64,000 nucleotides of DNA. It comes from Phascolarctos cinereus (lineage: Eukaryota > Chordata > Mammalia > Diprotodontia > Phascolarctidae). The stretch is from assembly GCF_002099425.1 (NCBI RefSeq), contig NW_018343954.1, positions 26,063,501-26,127,500 on the forward strand, read 5' to 3'. The position numbers and the translations under genes are program-made. Position 1 is the first letter of the stretch. Every line of letters starts with the position of its first letter. Below the pieces are notes generated by a model. The model saw nothing but the letters and a program-made list of their open reading frames with translations, was not told where the DNA came from and did no database searches. Positions 1-11,084 of this stretch are shown here, one piece after another.

Positions 1-39
1 TAGCCCAGGATAAAGAGGTAGAGAAAGTCTAAGGAGAAT

Positions 40-830
40 TTGGCAAGATCCTCCAAATCAGGTCAACATACACTTAGATATTCATTGACTTCAACGTGAA
101 AGTGGGCACAGGGGAGGCTGATGAAAGGAGATTTGAAAATATGGCTCAGGTATGAGAAATGAAATTGGCCAAAGGCTTATTATAGAGTACTCAGAAATCT
201 ATTTATCATTAATGCTTTCTTCTTTTATTCACTTGTATCAGAAGAGAACAAGAAGGTTCTGGACATGTTAAACACCAAATATCTCACAAAATGAAATGGA
301 CTATATATTAATAAACAGAAAATAATTGATATTGGTGTGGGAGTCACTACATAAGAAACTATCTGTGTTCAATCAGGCCATCAGTTAGAGCAAAGGTCAA
401 AATTAGCATAAAATTCAAAGTAAAAAAGTGATTGAACTAGAACAAGTATGCAATGATGAAATCCATACCAGAGGAGATATGATTATTGTCTGTTGATTGA
501 GTTTTTAATGACCAAAAAAGAAAACACTAATAACCACTAATCCACATGCCTATTTTCTCATCTTTATAAGAGTGGTTTATACACATAACAAGGGTATCCT
601 TGATGAAAACATATGAAAGGGGAACAGGTGAACAGTTGACTGAGTACTGAAGTAATTACAAGATCCCATTACATCTATTCTTTGTTGATTACTTAAAAAA
701 AGTGCAAAATATTGCCCTAAAACCTCCTATCTAACAAGAAGTTTCTCATGTACATATGCATATATTAAGATCATAAAATTTCCTCATAAATACAACCATC
801 CTATAAGGAAAGTACTATAGCTGTTAATAT
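40..830 (+). mobile_element. RTE-type LINE fragment (endonuclease to early RT)
   Basis: Conceptual translation of the plus strand gives pieces typical of an RTE/Bov-B LINE: FNVKVGTGEADERRF near 90-140 (endonuclease GDFNAKVG block), a YINKQKIIDIGV piece near 300-340 (the family's IDYILxNRK..DVGV block), and an RT start (EYSNYKIPLHLFFVDYLKK) near 645-700. Frames are broken many times, so this is an inactive relic. It stops where an antisense L1 piece begins. Family assignment rests on motif memory, not a search. Confidence 0.65.
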
Positions 831-834
831 TTCT

Positions 835-1048
835 ACTGTATTGGCATAATTCCAAATTGTTTTCCAGAGAGCTGTACCAATTTGCAGTTCTACTAACAAT
901 GCATGAGTGTGCCTCTCTTTCCATAATCTCTCCAACAGTGACTATTCCTATCCTTTTTTATCTTTGCCAATTTGCTAGATATGAAGTTAAAACCTTGGAG
1001 TTGTTTTGATTTGCAGCTTCTCATTTATTTAAATTGTGGTTCTAACTA
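835..1048 (-). mobile_element. L1 ORF2 C-terminal fragment, antisense
   Basis: The reverse complement matches the stretch of the L1 at 29830-29985 that encodes the cysteine motif region of ORF2 (same order of sequence, strongly diverged). It is a short 5'- and 3'-truncated relic. No target duplication was found. Confidence 0.6.
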
Positions 1049-2035
1049 CCATTTTCTACCCTAATTCTTCCCTGTCCCTTTGCTTCATGGTCTAACAGAT
1101 GCGTTTGCTCCATATACCCCTACCCGCTATTTCTGACTGCTGCATACCAATGTGGTATATTGGTATTTACTTCCCAGCATCCTCCAGCTGTGCCACATGG
1201 CTAGAAGTCAAACCTGAATGATGCATGGAAGAGACCATCCAGGAGTCTGGAGCCATATTTTATTCCATTTCATTTTTTTATAATCAGATGACACAAGCAG
1301 AAAAGAGATATAGTGTTAAATAGCTAGGGGCCTGTCCTTTGCTGGCATATTCTATACTAAGGAAAAAGTCAGATAGCAGTGATTTTCCTAAATTCATAAA
1401 GTTGCAGAGATATTTTTATGTCCCCACTGAAAAACCTTTCTGAACGATAAATGTTTCTGAGGCTGATGACAGCCCCCAGATGAAAAGTCTTCCCAATTTA
1501 TTGCAAGTCAAAGAGGCTTGGCTTGGGTGAATGAGGCTGGCACCACATTAGAGGAACAGCTGGGAGATCAATTTGGGTATGGGGTTATTAGCTGTGAGTT
1601 AGGTTTAGAAGTGTATCTTTGGGGAAAATGGATCTTGGGCAAGGAACTCTCACTGCTGTGAATGATCCTGACAGCATCCGGAGCAGTTTGGTAGGATTTA
1701 ACTGCCCTCAGCTGCTAAACACCAGCCCCTGATTAGAAAGAGGACTCAGCTCGTAAGAATAACAACAAGTTGACTGAGACCCCTGTTGAGAGCACTGGCT
1801 GACCCAATCGCAGAGAAATTCAGCTTTGGTCCATTTCATCTGCGGGGAGAATGGCATTCACTGGCATCCAGGAAGCCTCAGAGATGGGCCATGCTGAGTA
1901 ATCCAGTGGTCACAAGCCAGTACACTATGTTAAGATAAAAGGTCAGCCTTAATAATGGGGAAGCTAGGGGAACTCTGCCTCCCCATACTCTCAACAGCAT
2001 GTCAAAAAGAGCCTCAAATTAAAGGTCCAATAGGT
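1049..2035. other. Repeat-poor stretch, no gene seen
   Basis: About 1 kb without a repeat family I recognise and without a credible exon. Open frames here are short and lack family motifs. It may be single-copy host DNA. Confidence 0.4.
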
Positions 2036-2039
2036 AATA

Positions 2040-2288
2040 AATATTTCCATTTGCATATTGCTTAGGGGTGACAAAGTGCTCCACACACATATATTCTCAC
2101 GTGATGCTCAAACCAATATTGTGAGGTATGAGTGTTATTATCCCAATTTTATACATGTGGAAACTGAGGCCGAGAGATCAAGTGATTTGTTTGAGGTTGC
2201 ACAGTTAATAAGTAGCAGCACAGATGGTATTCAAACCCTGGTCTCCTGGTGGGAAAGCCAGGACTTTTTCTGCTGCACTACCCCCTTC
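2040..2288 (-). repeat. MIR SINE, antisense
   Basis: Shows the antisense MIR order: a gene-desert type 'gtgatgctcaaa..caatattgtgaggtatg' core, 'ggaaactgaggc', 'gcacagttaataagtag', then a 'ttcaaaccctggtctcc' box-B-like end. The open frame over it is accidental. Confidence 0.65.
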
Positions 2289-2544
2289 TTACTGACAGAT
2301 GGTGTATTTCCTATATGCTTCTCTTGGGGCCCACTTAAAGAAGGCAACAGATCTGAGATCCTGAGAGATCTCCTCTAATTAAAGGCTCTATGCTTAGAAG
2401 CGGCAGCAACAGCTGTATCAGCCTTCCCGGGCCAATTTCTGCAAATATTCCAAATACCTCAACATCCTGAACTGTGCACTTGAGATGTTTCAAAGTGCAA
2501 TAGTGATTGTATACCTATCAGACTTAGTCACTACAGGCTGGAAG

Positions 2545-2735
2545 GTCATAGTGAAGAGCAAGGAGATGTAATAGAAAAGACTGAATCCAGAGTCCAGAGA
2601 CTGGTCTTGGATCTGTCATTAAGTAGCTGAGCCTGAACAAGTAACTTGACCTCTGTGGGCCTTAGCTCCTCACCTATCACATGGGAGACTCTGACCAGAT
2701 GGAGCCCTCTGGACTTTGCTGCTGAACACCACTGT
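2545..2735 (+). repeat. MIR-class SINE, sense, diverged
   Basis: Weak sense MIR order: accented by 'gtcattaagtagctgagcctgaacaagtaacttgacctc' like wording (tRNA-related end to CORE), then 'ctcctcacctatcacatggg'. Strongly diverged. Confidence 0.45.
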
Positions 2736-2759
2736 TTCTTAAAAAACTTCTAGCAACGT

Positions 2760-2978
2760 GTCTCACATCTAGTCCTTTCTCTCTATTCACGTAGACACCA
2801 CCTTAGCTCAGGCCCCCATTACCTCTGAACAATTGCAGGAGCCTCCCCATGTGTTTCCCTCCCTCACGTTTCTCCCACCTCCAATCCATCCTCCACACGG
2901 ATGTTAAAGTTGCTTTCTTAAATCATAGACTCCCCATTCTTGATAAACTTAAATAGCTCCCTATTAACTTTTAGGATC
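2760..2978 (+). mobile_element. L2 LINE 3' region fragment
   Basis: Contains the L2-like order 'ccaatccatcctccacac', 'aaagttgctttcttaaa', 'ctccctattaacttttagg', 'atcaaata', which is the conserved stretch upstream of the L2 3' end in mammals. A short non-coding relic. Confidence 0.6.
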
Positions 2979-2984
2979 AAATAC

Positions 2985-3350
2985 CCAGCATTTTATATAC
3001 ATTGTCTTATTTGATTCTCAGTCCTTTGCGGTAGACAATGATACCATTCCCATTTTACAGATGAAAAAGCTGAGGCTCAGAAAGGTGGTTGCCCTATTTA
3101 TTCAGTCTATGCTTACTAGCTATCTGACCTCACTCAAATCACTCAACATCCTGTGCCTCAGTTTCCTGATTGGCAAATTGAAGGTCCTTTCCAGCTCTAT
3201 ATTTGTGATCTAAAGAGATTAAAGAAATAGTGCATTCTGATTATGGGTGAATCCAGCCTTGCCTTTTGTAACCACACTCTGTTCTGGTACTTCAGGATTT
3301 GAACCCAGGTCTTTTTGGCTCCAAGGCAAGGCCTTTAGCGGCTACACCAC
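2985..3350 (-). repeat. Antisense MIR interrupted by a sense MIR
   Basis: Antisense MIR pieces at about 2985-3095 ('cccattttacagatg' core) and 3285-3350 ('ggatttgaacccaggtc' head) flank a sense MIR-like piece at 3105-3215 ('gtgcctcagtttcctgat'). This is a nested old SINE pair. Confidence 0.5.
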
Positions 3351-3969
3351 GGTATGTAGCACCAGCAGCAGCATCTTGGAGCTCTAGCTCCAAGTTTTGT
3401 TAGCATTTGCTCTGTTGGGTAAATTTCTAGGTCTTGCTGAGCCTGTAGGCTTCGAGGTGGCTGTCCATGTAGAAGACTCGGGCAAAGGACTTGATTCTTG
3501 AAAGGTGATCCTGTTGAAGCTGTAAACCCTAAGTGAGAAGTGCTTTGGCCTCCAGGAGACAAGATTCTTTGTGTTTGTTGTGGGGGATGGGGTTGTTGGT
3601 ATTAAGCAGATGGGGCCAAGAGCAAAGGAAACCCAAGGCTCACCTTTCCAGGACAGTAGTCAGTTAAATGGTGGGGAAACTCCCCTAGGTGAAGTGGCAG
3701 CAGCCTTAGATGGAGCCTGCCCAGGTAGCTGCCTACAGAGCCAGCCCCCAAGCGCTCCACATTAACATAATGTGGAAAATCCAATTTATGCTTGTTTACT
3801 CCTGTTGAAGCTCTGACTGGACGCCTCTCGAAAGGTAAAGCAGGGAAGAGCTATGGAAATGTCAAAAAGCAATTGATGCAGCTAAATCATGGTTGTCATC
3901 TACAGAAGCATCCATATATTTTGAGCCTGCTTTCCCAGCAATCTTGGCTAAGGCACCTCTCCTATTGGT

Positions 3970-4000
3970 GGGGGAGGGTGGAGGGGGTGGGGAGGGGAGG
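3970..4000 (+). other. Potential G-quadruplex tract
   Basis: Five close G runs of three to five bases (ggggg-a-ggg-tgga-ggggg-t-gggg-a-gggg) fit the usual four-run G4 rule. The surrounding 3.35-4.45 kb has no recognised repeat or exon. Confidence 0.6.
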
Positions 4001-4469
4001 AAATGCTGGGATTTCAAAGAGGCTGCCAGATGGCGGTGAGAGGCCCAGTGCACACATGTCACCCAACCTGACAGAATCTGAAATTATGCAGATGGAAAGG
4101 CAGCCCTTTCGATACAGTGGATAGGGTTGATGAAATTCACTGAATACCTATGCAGGGAATAATACACCTTGATAACTGACCATAAACTCTCACTAAAGGT
4201 CTTTTAAACCGAGACTGGGGGCACGTGCAATGATCGCAGGTTCAGTCAGCATCTGGGGATGATATTCATTGGAGTCATCCTCTCTGGAACTAAATAATGC
4301 AGTTGCTCTTTCAAGGTTGCTGACATAAGTCCAAGGAACAGCAAACAGTAAACAGCTTTCGCTTGGGCTGTCCTACATACGTGAACAACTACTTTCTCCT
4401 CCTTTTGCCTGCTGTACAATATCCCTCCCCTTCTTTAAATCACAGTCCCAGCTCCCTCTTCCTCCCTCT

Positions 4470-4748
4470 AGAAAAAAATAATAATAGCATTCATATAGTA
4501 TTTTACGGTTCACAAAGTACTTTGCTCACAGCATTCTGTGAAGGAGATATAATGAGTATCATAAGATGTTGTATGACTAGGAACTTTAGAGGTCATCTGA
4601 GCCAAGCCTGCTTATTTTGTAGATGAGGAAAATGAGGTTCAAACAGGTTTAAATGATTTACCCAAGGGTATATAGTTAAGGGTCAGAGCTAGAGTTTAAA
4701 CCCAGGTCTCCTGATTCTAAAGCTGGCTCTTTTTCTACTATACCACAT
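4470..4748 (-). repeat. MIR piece plus L3-tailed SINE, antisense
   Basis: The first 90 bases are antisense MIR ('tagcattcatatagtattt'). From about 4575 the 'actttagaggtcatctgag' block is the reverse complement of the L3/CR1-like tail found on sense SINEs elsewhere in the window, followed by the CORE ('gatgaggaaaatgaggttc') and the head ('aaacccaggtctcctga'). Confidence 0.6.
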
Positions 4749-4749
4749 T

Positions 4750-5655
4750 CTTGGGTTAATAACACAGACCTGTGAGATAACTTCTTTTCCTGCTGATTAC
4801 ATATTGGTTTATCTTACCTTTGCTACGAGATCTATGAGGTTCCGCCACCCTATCCATTCTTTACTATGTTATCTTTGCTTAAGAGATTCTTTTGCAGCAC
4901 AAAGGACCTGGGTGTGCATTGGGAGACATTTGATCCTATCATTACCTCCACTCAGAAGAGCTGACTAATTCAGTAACTGACACCTTTTCCCAAGGGTAGT
5001 CACCAGCACATCTTACAAGCACATAGGTTCACAAGCCTCAAAATGTGAACAGTTTTATTTAGTTAAGGGAGATAGATTTTGTACCAAAGACCACTCAAAC
5101 TAATTATGTTTACTAGTATAGCAACCCTTCTCATAAGAGGTCTGTCTCAACGACTTATATATATACTGGGTGGGGGAGTATTCAGACTCAGATCTTCCTG
5201 GCTCCACAGCCAACCCCCTTATCCACTGTACTATGCTGTGCAGAACAGAGTTTGCCTCTACGCACTAAACATCCCTTCCTTAACCCTTCTGTCTGCATAG
5301 CCCCTTGTTTTCATTAGCTCTTGCCTCTGGCTGTTCTCAATTTGTATCGCCCTATCACTGTCCTGGGCCCCTCTTCCTTCTGAGCTCCCAGAAGGTGGTA
5401 GCAATTCATCTCCTATCCCTTTCTGCCTTCCAGCACCCTGCAGTTGTAAGGTCCCTTACGTTCTCTTTAGCCTTGAGCAGTGATGATCATTTGTCTTGCC
5501 AGTAGACCAGCTCTCTGACAAACTGACCATAAATGATGGGTTACCTCTGGTATGTTTACAACTTCAGAATGCACTTTTGGTTTGGAGTGCCACCATTCTT
5601 CTGAAATCTTCCTTGGTAAACCGGTCATAAGCTACCATAAACAAGAATTATTCCT
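4750..5655. other. No gene; weak SINE/L2-like traces only
   Basis: A SINE head-like end lies at 5180-5245 ('cagatcttcctggctcc..atccactgta', antisense). The rest to 5655 has pyrimidine-rich L2-like wording but nothing I can assign. No credible exon. Confidence 0.35.
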
Positions 5656-5659
5656 GGAG

Positions 5660-5858
5660 ATTAGAAGAATGATGGCCTCATAGAAAGAGCACTGGACCTG
5701 CAGTTAGAGAACCTGAGTTCAAATCCCAGTTTTGCCACTTACTGTCTTTGTGACCTTGGGAAAGTCCCTTTATGTCTTTGGGTCTCATTTTTGTGATCTG
5801 GGGATGGATCTGATGACCTTTATGGTCCCTTGTGGCTGTAAATCTATGAGCCTTGTGA
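5660..5858 (+). repeat. MIR-like SINE with L3/CR1-type tail, sense
   Basis: Order: 'agcactggacctgcagtta' tRNA-related head, 'gagttcaaatcccag' box B, 'cttactgtctttgtgacct' CORE, then the tail 'gatgacctttatggtcc..ctgtaaatctatgag', which resembles the 3' end of CR1/L3 LINEs rather than L2. Confidence 0.65.
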
Positions 5859-6714
5859 ACCACATTAAAAATGGGGAGCCCAACCTCAACTTCCATTTAT
5901 AACTTCTTTTCCCCCCAGTGCCTGGATGCTGTGCCTCCTACTTGTGTTAACATTTCCCCCTGTGGGATTTTCTCTTCATTCCTAGCATTTCCACCCAAGT
6001 TGAGTTATCCAACCCTCTACGGCTACTTACAAAACAAACAGGAAAGGGAGGAGGAAAGAGCAGAAACCTTCCAATGCTATTTGTCTTATGAAGAGAGAGG
6101 TTTGTGATCCCTGCTGGCACTAACATTATATAGCCCTGACTGCCTGGAACGCTGCAGTACACCTTGTGACTGTTCAGGGTTGGGTGGGGACCTTTTCAGC
6201 TTTTATTACATCCCCATTTAATTCTCTGCAGTGACTCTTCCAACCCTTCTCGTTTCTCCACAAGCTCCACTCAATGCCTTATATGTAACACAGATGACCC
6301 AGCCTCCTATTTCACAGAGAAGTTTGGGACCATTCCACGTGATCTTTCTCAGCTCCCTTCCTGACTTCCTCTGAGATTTTCAGCATCATCGATCACTCTC
6401 CTCCTTTGCTATGGTCCCAGAAGTATATTCAACTGCAGAGGTCTTCTCCCTGCTCCTACCACCACCATGGTGCAAGTGGGTGTTTCTTGTACATGCACAT
6501 AGACTACTTCATGGACATGCTACTACCCCCTCTACACCACTTCCTTTACTGACAACCCCCCAACCATCAGCATCTTAGCCAAGTCACTATTGTCCCAGAT
6601 CAGCTGGGTCTTTACTGCCCTCACTTGGCGTCTGCTAGTCTTACTTCTTCACTAGTCCCCGTGGCCCTGATTTAATCCTGTGTGCCATATATTGCAATCA
6701 GGACAGCTTATCTG

Positions 6715-7265
6715 GATCATAGTATCATGCATTTAGAGCTGAAAGGGACCTTGGAGATCACTAGCCTGAGCAGCTCATTTTTTTATTAATTTATTTTGAT
6801 TTATCAACAATCACTTCCATAAGTTTTGAGTTTTAAATTTTTCTCTCCCTCTCTCCCCACTCCCTCCCCAAGATGGTATGCAATCTGATATAAGCTATAC
6901 ATATACATTCCTATTAAACATATTTTCACAATAGTGATGTTGTAAGTAAAAATTAGAACCAATAGGAGGAACCACCAGATACAGGACACAAAACAAAACA
7001 GAAGGAAAAAAAATAGCAAGTAGTATGCTTCAATCTGCATTCAAAATCCATAGTTCTTTCTTTGAATGTGGACAGCATTTTCTATCACGAGACCTTTGGA
7101 GGTGTCTTAGATCCTTGCGTTGCTGAGAAGAGCTAAGTCTATCAATGTTAGTCATTGCACAACGTAGCTGTGTAGTGTTTTCCTGGTTCTGCTGAGCAGC
7201 TCATTTTATAGATGACAAAACTGAGGTGTAGAATAATAAGTAACTTACCCAAAGTCTCACAAGTA
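6715..7265 (-). repeat. L3-tailed SINE, antisense, split by an L1
   Basis: Left part 6715-6781 holds the antisense L3-type tail ('agctgaaagggaccttgga'). The right part resumes after the L1 at 7208 with 'atagatgacaaaactgagg' CORE sequence. The two halves join across the L1's 15-bp duplication. Confidence 0.65.
6782..7192 (-). mobile_element. 5'-truncated L1, antisense, with target duplication
   Basis: Read on the minus strand, this is the last part of an L1: the 3'UTR with 'gtgattgttgataaatca'-type ending and an A tail (the T-rich start at 6782). It matches the 3' ends at 30350-30670 and 31150-31530. A perfect 15-bp duplication (tgagcagctcatttt) lies at 6767-6781 and 7193-7207. The top-strand insertion point TTTT|A fits the L1 endonuclease preference. 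About 410 bp, no open frame. Confidence 0.85.
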
Positions 7266-7269
7266 ATAA

Positions 7270-7492
7270 TGCTAACCATAAGAAAGCATTAAGATTTTTC
7301 AAGTATTTTACACACATTTATGATCTTCAAAACAGCCTTGTATAGTAAGTATTATTAATCTCATGTTACAGTTGAGGAAACTGAGGCTCAGAATTAGGTC
7401 AAGTGCCTTGCTAATGATTACATAACTACTAAGAGCCAAAAGTAGAATTTGAACCCAGGTCTTCCCTGATTCCAAGCCCAGTGCTCACATTC
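7270..7492 (-). repeat. MIR SINE, antisense
   Basis: Antisense MIR with 'tttacacacatttatgatct', 'gttacagttgaggaaactg', 'tgattacataactactaag' and the head 'gaacccaggtcttccctga'. Fairly complete. Confidence 0.7.
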
Positions 7493-7544
7493 CCAAAAGT
7501 TCTAGGAAGCAACTGTCTTAAAATGTAACTAAGGCAAAAAAACC

Positions 7545-8460
7545 CTGTAATCTAGACTATAAAGCATTAATTTCTTTTGCAACATCTGTGACAAGTTAGC
7601 CTTCATTTCATGATCTCTGATGACAGGGAACTCACTCCTTCCTAAGGCAATGTATTTCATTTTTGACAGCAACCATCATTAGGACGTTTTTCCTTATATT
7701 GAGTTGGAATCATCTCTCACCAACCTCCCATTGGTCCTAGTTCTGCCCTCAGGAACTACACAGAACACACCTAGTCCTTCTTCCTTACGGCAGTCTTTTA
7801 ATTGCTTGAATACAGTGATCAAATTCTTTCTCAGTCTTTTCTGGCATCAACATATCTAATAGAATTCTTCAATGGATCCTTGTATGGCATGGTTTCAAGT
7901 CCTCTCACCCTCTCTGTTAGTCTCTTATGGAAACCAACACATAAGAAACACAGCTTTGTTAGGATCCCTTCCAAAATGTGACCCTGGGGGGCAGCTAGGT
8001 GGTGCAGTGGAAAGAGCACCGACCCTGAAATCAGGAGGACCTGAGTTCAAATCTGGCCTCAGAACACACACTTGACACTTACCAGCTGTGTGACCCTGGG
8101 CAAGTCACTTAACCCCAACTGCCTAAAAAAAAAATGTGACACTGAATTGAGCACTCTTATTCAGATGAGGTCTGACAAGTAAGACATTCAATTGAACCCT
8201 GAACTCTTCTGTTCTGGCTGCTATATGTATATTATGAAACCTTGGATAATATTATCTTTTCTGGATGCTACCTCACACTCATATTGAACCTGCAGTCTAC
8301 TAAAACCCTCGGGTTTTTTCAAATTAGCTGCTGTCTATCCAATCCTGTGTTTTTGTTTTCCAATCTAAGTGTGACCTTACACGTATTCCTAATAAAATCA
8401 ATCTTTTTAGGTTCATTTGATCATATCAGGCTCTAAATATCCTTTTAAAATCCTCATCTT
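7545..8460 (-). mobile_element. L3/CR1 LINE 3' half, antisense, split by a SINE
   Basis: The plus strand reads as the antisense of the conserved CR1/L3 3' region: 'gggaactcactccttcct', 'tttttccttatattgag', 'cctagttctgccctcagga', 'gatccttgtatggcatgg', then, after the SINE at 7987-8131, 'tgaggtctgacaagtaaga', 'cctgcagtctactaaaacc' and 'attcctaataaaatcaatc'. This order is that of the family. The copy is old and non-coding. Confidence 0.75.
7987..8131 (+). mobile_element. Marsupial tRNA-headed SINE (ggggcagctaggtgg family)
   Basis: Starts gggggcagctaggtggtgca, has box B-like gagttcaaatctggc, then a ctgtgtgaccctgggcaag block and a poly-A tail. Flanked by a 13-bp duplication with one mismatch (aaatgtgaccctg at 7974-7986, aaatgtgacactg at 8132-8144). 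It interrupts an L3/CR1 relic, so it is younger. The family resembles the WSINE1-type SINE of Australian marsupials, a name recalled from memory. Confidence 0.85.
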
Positions 8461-8497
8461 GTAATCTATGGATAAGGTGCTGGTCTTGGTGTCAGTA

Positions 8498-8692
8498 AGA
8501 ACATAGCGTCATAGATTTAAAATTGGAAGGGAAAGATCATTAATTCCAATCCCCTCATTTTACAAAGGATGAAACTGTGTGACTTGTCCAAGGTCGTACC
8601 AGGTAGTAAGTAGAATAAGCAGGATTTAAATCCAGGTCCTCTGCTTCCTCCAGCACTCTTTCCACTGCACCACAGTCTTGGGTTCAAGTCCT
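8498..8692 (-). repeat. L3-tailed SINE, antisense
   Basis: Begins with the reverse complement of the L3-type tail ('catagatttaaaattggaa'), then 'ctcattttacaaaggatga' and ends in 'atttaaatccaggtcctct' head sequence. A sense SINE trace follows at 8690-8765. Confidence 0.6.
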
Positions 8693-9139
8693 GACTGACA
8701 CATGCTACTTGTGTGACCATAGCAAAGTACTTAATCTATCAATGCCATAGGTGATATCTAAGATTATAAATTACCCACAAATTGTTGATCTGTATTAATG
8801 GAGGGAAATTCCTTACTGGGAGTTAACGTAACAGTAGAAATCACGGCTCACTCTGTTAGTCAACAAGCATTTCCCAAGGGCTTACTATGTACTGGGCGGT
8901 GTACTGACCCCACCCTCAACTCCCTAAAAAGTATCATCCATCTGTCTCTGCTTTTTTTACCCACTAATTGGATTAACATTTTTCTCATGGATAAAATGAA
9001 GAAGTTGTACAGACGATCTCTGAAGTTACATTTAGTTCTAAATCCTGTAATTGAAATGGCGGGGATTTATGGTGAGTAGGTCTTGGGGGTCAGGCAAATC
9101 TTTCCTAGGCAGCACCTTACTTACCCCAGCCACCCATAA

Positions 9140-9215
9140 GGCCCTCTGAATTCCTTTCCATTAGGAGGAGCATTAGTGCTTTTTACACATAGTAGGCTCT
9201 TGATAAATGTTCCTA
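9140..9215 (+). mobile_element. L2 3' tail fragment
   Basis: Short piece with 'cacatagtaggctcttgat' followed by 'aaatgtt', the end of L2 and MIR elements. Too short to tell the two apart. Confidence 0.4.
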
Positions 9216-9229
9216 AACGTCCACTGAGG

Positions 9230-9570
9230 GACATGGAGAAAAGGAGAAGTGAAAGAAGGCCTTCCAAGGCTACTTCACTCCAGATGCACTTGGAAGAATC
9301 CGACTTATGCACTTAGCCTTACTTTGCCATTTTTCAAGCTGTCACTTTTTTTTGGCACCGTACCCTCGGAGACATTTTAAACCTTTCCAAACAATCAACA
9401 AAATGAGGAAGCAAAACGTTGCTGTTGCAATGAGTCATGAGATCATAGTCGGCTACAAGCCCACTGTGTCAGACAGAGCTTCAGGAAGCCTCTGGAAAGA
9501 AAACATCTGTTTGCTTGTATCGTCTATGCATTTGGGGCATGTGTTAGTTCAGTTTGCCACTTGCTAGTCT
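9230..9570. promoter_or_regulatory. Repeat-free block, possible conserved non-coding element
   Basis: No repeat family is recognisable in a region otherwise full of them. It has a perfect AP-1 type TGAGTCA at 9431-9437 and evenly mixed composition. Conservation cannot be judged from one sequence, so this is inference only. The small frames across it show no known motif. Confidence 0.25.
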
Positions 9571-9579
9571 GTTGCAAAT

Positions 9580-10180
9580 CTCACAATTTCAGAGTCCTGG
9601 GGAAGAAGATAGTAGAGAAGAAAAAAAATAATAAAGTCTAGGAATGTATGACTGTTGCTTAACAGTACTGGGTACCTGTGGCTTGTGTTCAATGGATAGG
9701 GAACCAATCAGTCACTGGGGAGGGAAAGTATTTTATGAAAATAATGGTTCCACAGCCAAGAAGAGGCTAGGCTGTACTCAGCTCTTAGAGGTCTCTTTCT
9801 TAACTCTTTGATGCTCATATGCAGGCTATAGACCATACTTGTATAAAGCTGAGGAAGGATGAGCTCACTGGGTTTATGCAGGCGTGGGAGAATACACAGA
9901 AGCTATAGTGGGGCAGATTTTCCTTTCAATACCTGCTTTACCCCTGTGACATTTATGCTGCAAAGGGAGCTAACAATAGTGATTCTGTTGGAAATTCTTC
10001 CCCAGGGTGGTGGGGTTAGAAATTGGAGGATCCTGATGGCAGGAGCAAGGCCAAGATATCATGATGTTTTGTTGTACAACTTTCAAAAGTACACAGGGAA
10101 ATATTAGAGCCATTAGGCCATTGCTCTACTGAGAAAGGGAAGGTAGACGCTGCTGAGAAGGTCAGTGTAAGAATAAAGAT
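9580..10180. other. No gene or repeat recognised
   Basis: About 600 bp without a family I know. Short frames only, no splice-flanked exon with a recognisable product. Confidence 0.35.
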
Positions 10181-10184
10181 GTTT

Positions 10185-10420
10185 AATCATTGAAACTGTC
10201 CCAATATGCAATGGCTTCTCTTGAGGAAGTAGATTCCCCATTGTCAAAAGTCTTCAAGTAGAAGTCAATGCCCACATGATGAAGATATTGTAAAAGGCAT
10301 TAGGTTGATCCTTGAGGATTCTTCCAATGTTGATATGCTGTGACAATCCAGAGAGGGTCCAAAGGACAGAAACCAAGGTGATGAGAGGATTGAAGACCAT
10401 TTTATTCTGGAGGTAATTTG
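10185..10420 (+). mobile_element. L3/CR1 3' fragments, rearranged
   Basis: The piece 'gtagattccccattgtcaa' and 'gtcttcaagtagaagtcaa' (10227-10267) is CR1/L3 3' terminal wording. It is followed by 'gagagggtccaaaggacag' (10351-10369), which in the intact family lies upstream. The order is therefore swapped, by rearrangement or two insertions. Confidence 0.5.
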
Positions 10421-10692
10421 AACCTACTGAAGATTTTTTGAATAAAGAGCTAGTCAGACCATACATGGTTGGATCTATATTTAGGCATATAAACTTGATA
10501 AGGTATGTCAAATCGATAGATTGGGAAGGAATTGGATTTTGCTCAAAATGACTTAGATTGTTATGTTAAACACCTAGAGTTCATAGTTAGCCTACATCTT
10601 TGTTTCTTGGGTCAAATCTTTATGATCTCTCATGGCATTCATTTTGGCTGGAAAGTCATCTAATCTCTTATCTTATGTTCTCATATGAGAGG

Positions 10693-10882
10693 GTATTATT
10701 GTTGTTCAGTCATTTCATTCACACCCCACTCTGCATGACCCCATTCAGGGTTTTCTTGTTTGCCTTTTCTTTCTCCAGCTCATTTTACAGATGAGGAAAC
10801 TAAGGCTAACAAGGTTAAATGACTTGCCTAGGGTCACACAGCTAATAAGTATCTGAGGCTGGATTTGAACTCAGGTAGCAGG
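10693..10882 (-). repeat. Mar-1-type CORE-SINE with RTE tail, antisense
   Basis: Starts with the reverse complement of the Bov-B/RTE-like tail ('gttgttcagtcatttcatt', 'catgaccccattcagggtt'), then CORE ('gatgaggaaactaaggcta') and tRNA-like head ('ggatttgaactcagg'). Confidence 0.75.
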
Positions 10883-10911
10883 AGTTAATTTAAAAAACAA
10901 AATAAAACAAC

Positions 10912-11082
10912 ATTGATTTGAAGTCAGAGTAAATGACTTCCAATCCCAGCTCTGCTGTTTACTAGCTCTATGACCTTGGGCAGGTCCCTTAATATCTCTT
11001 GGACTCAGAAACCTCATTTTTAAAATAAGGAAGTTGAACAAGGTATTCTCAAAGATCCCTTCTAGCTACTGTTCTTTAATCT
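10912..11082 (+). repeat. L3-tailed SINE, sense
   Basis: Sense order with 'ccaatcccagctctgctgt', 'ctatgaccttgggcaggtc', 'taaaataaggaagttgaac' and the tail 'cccttctagctactg'. Confidence 0.6.
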
Positions 11083-11084
11083 CT

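Noticed and set aside
2058-2378. 106-codon plus-strand frame
   Set aside because: Lies over an antisense MIR and shows no family motif.
7987-8131. A tRNA gene
   Set aside because: The tRNA-like box A/B words are the head of a SINE with an A tail and target duplication. The same holds for the other tRNA-like hits.
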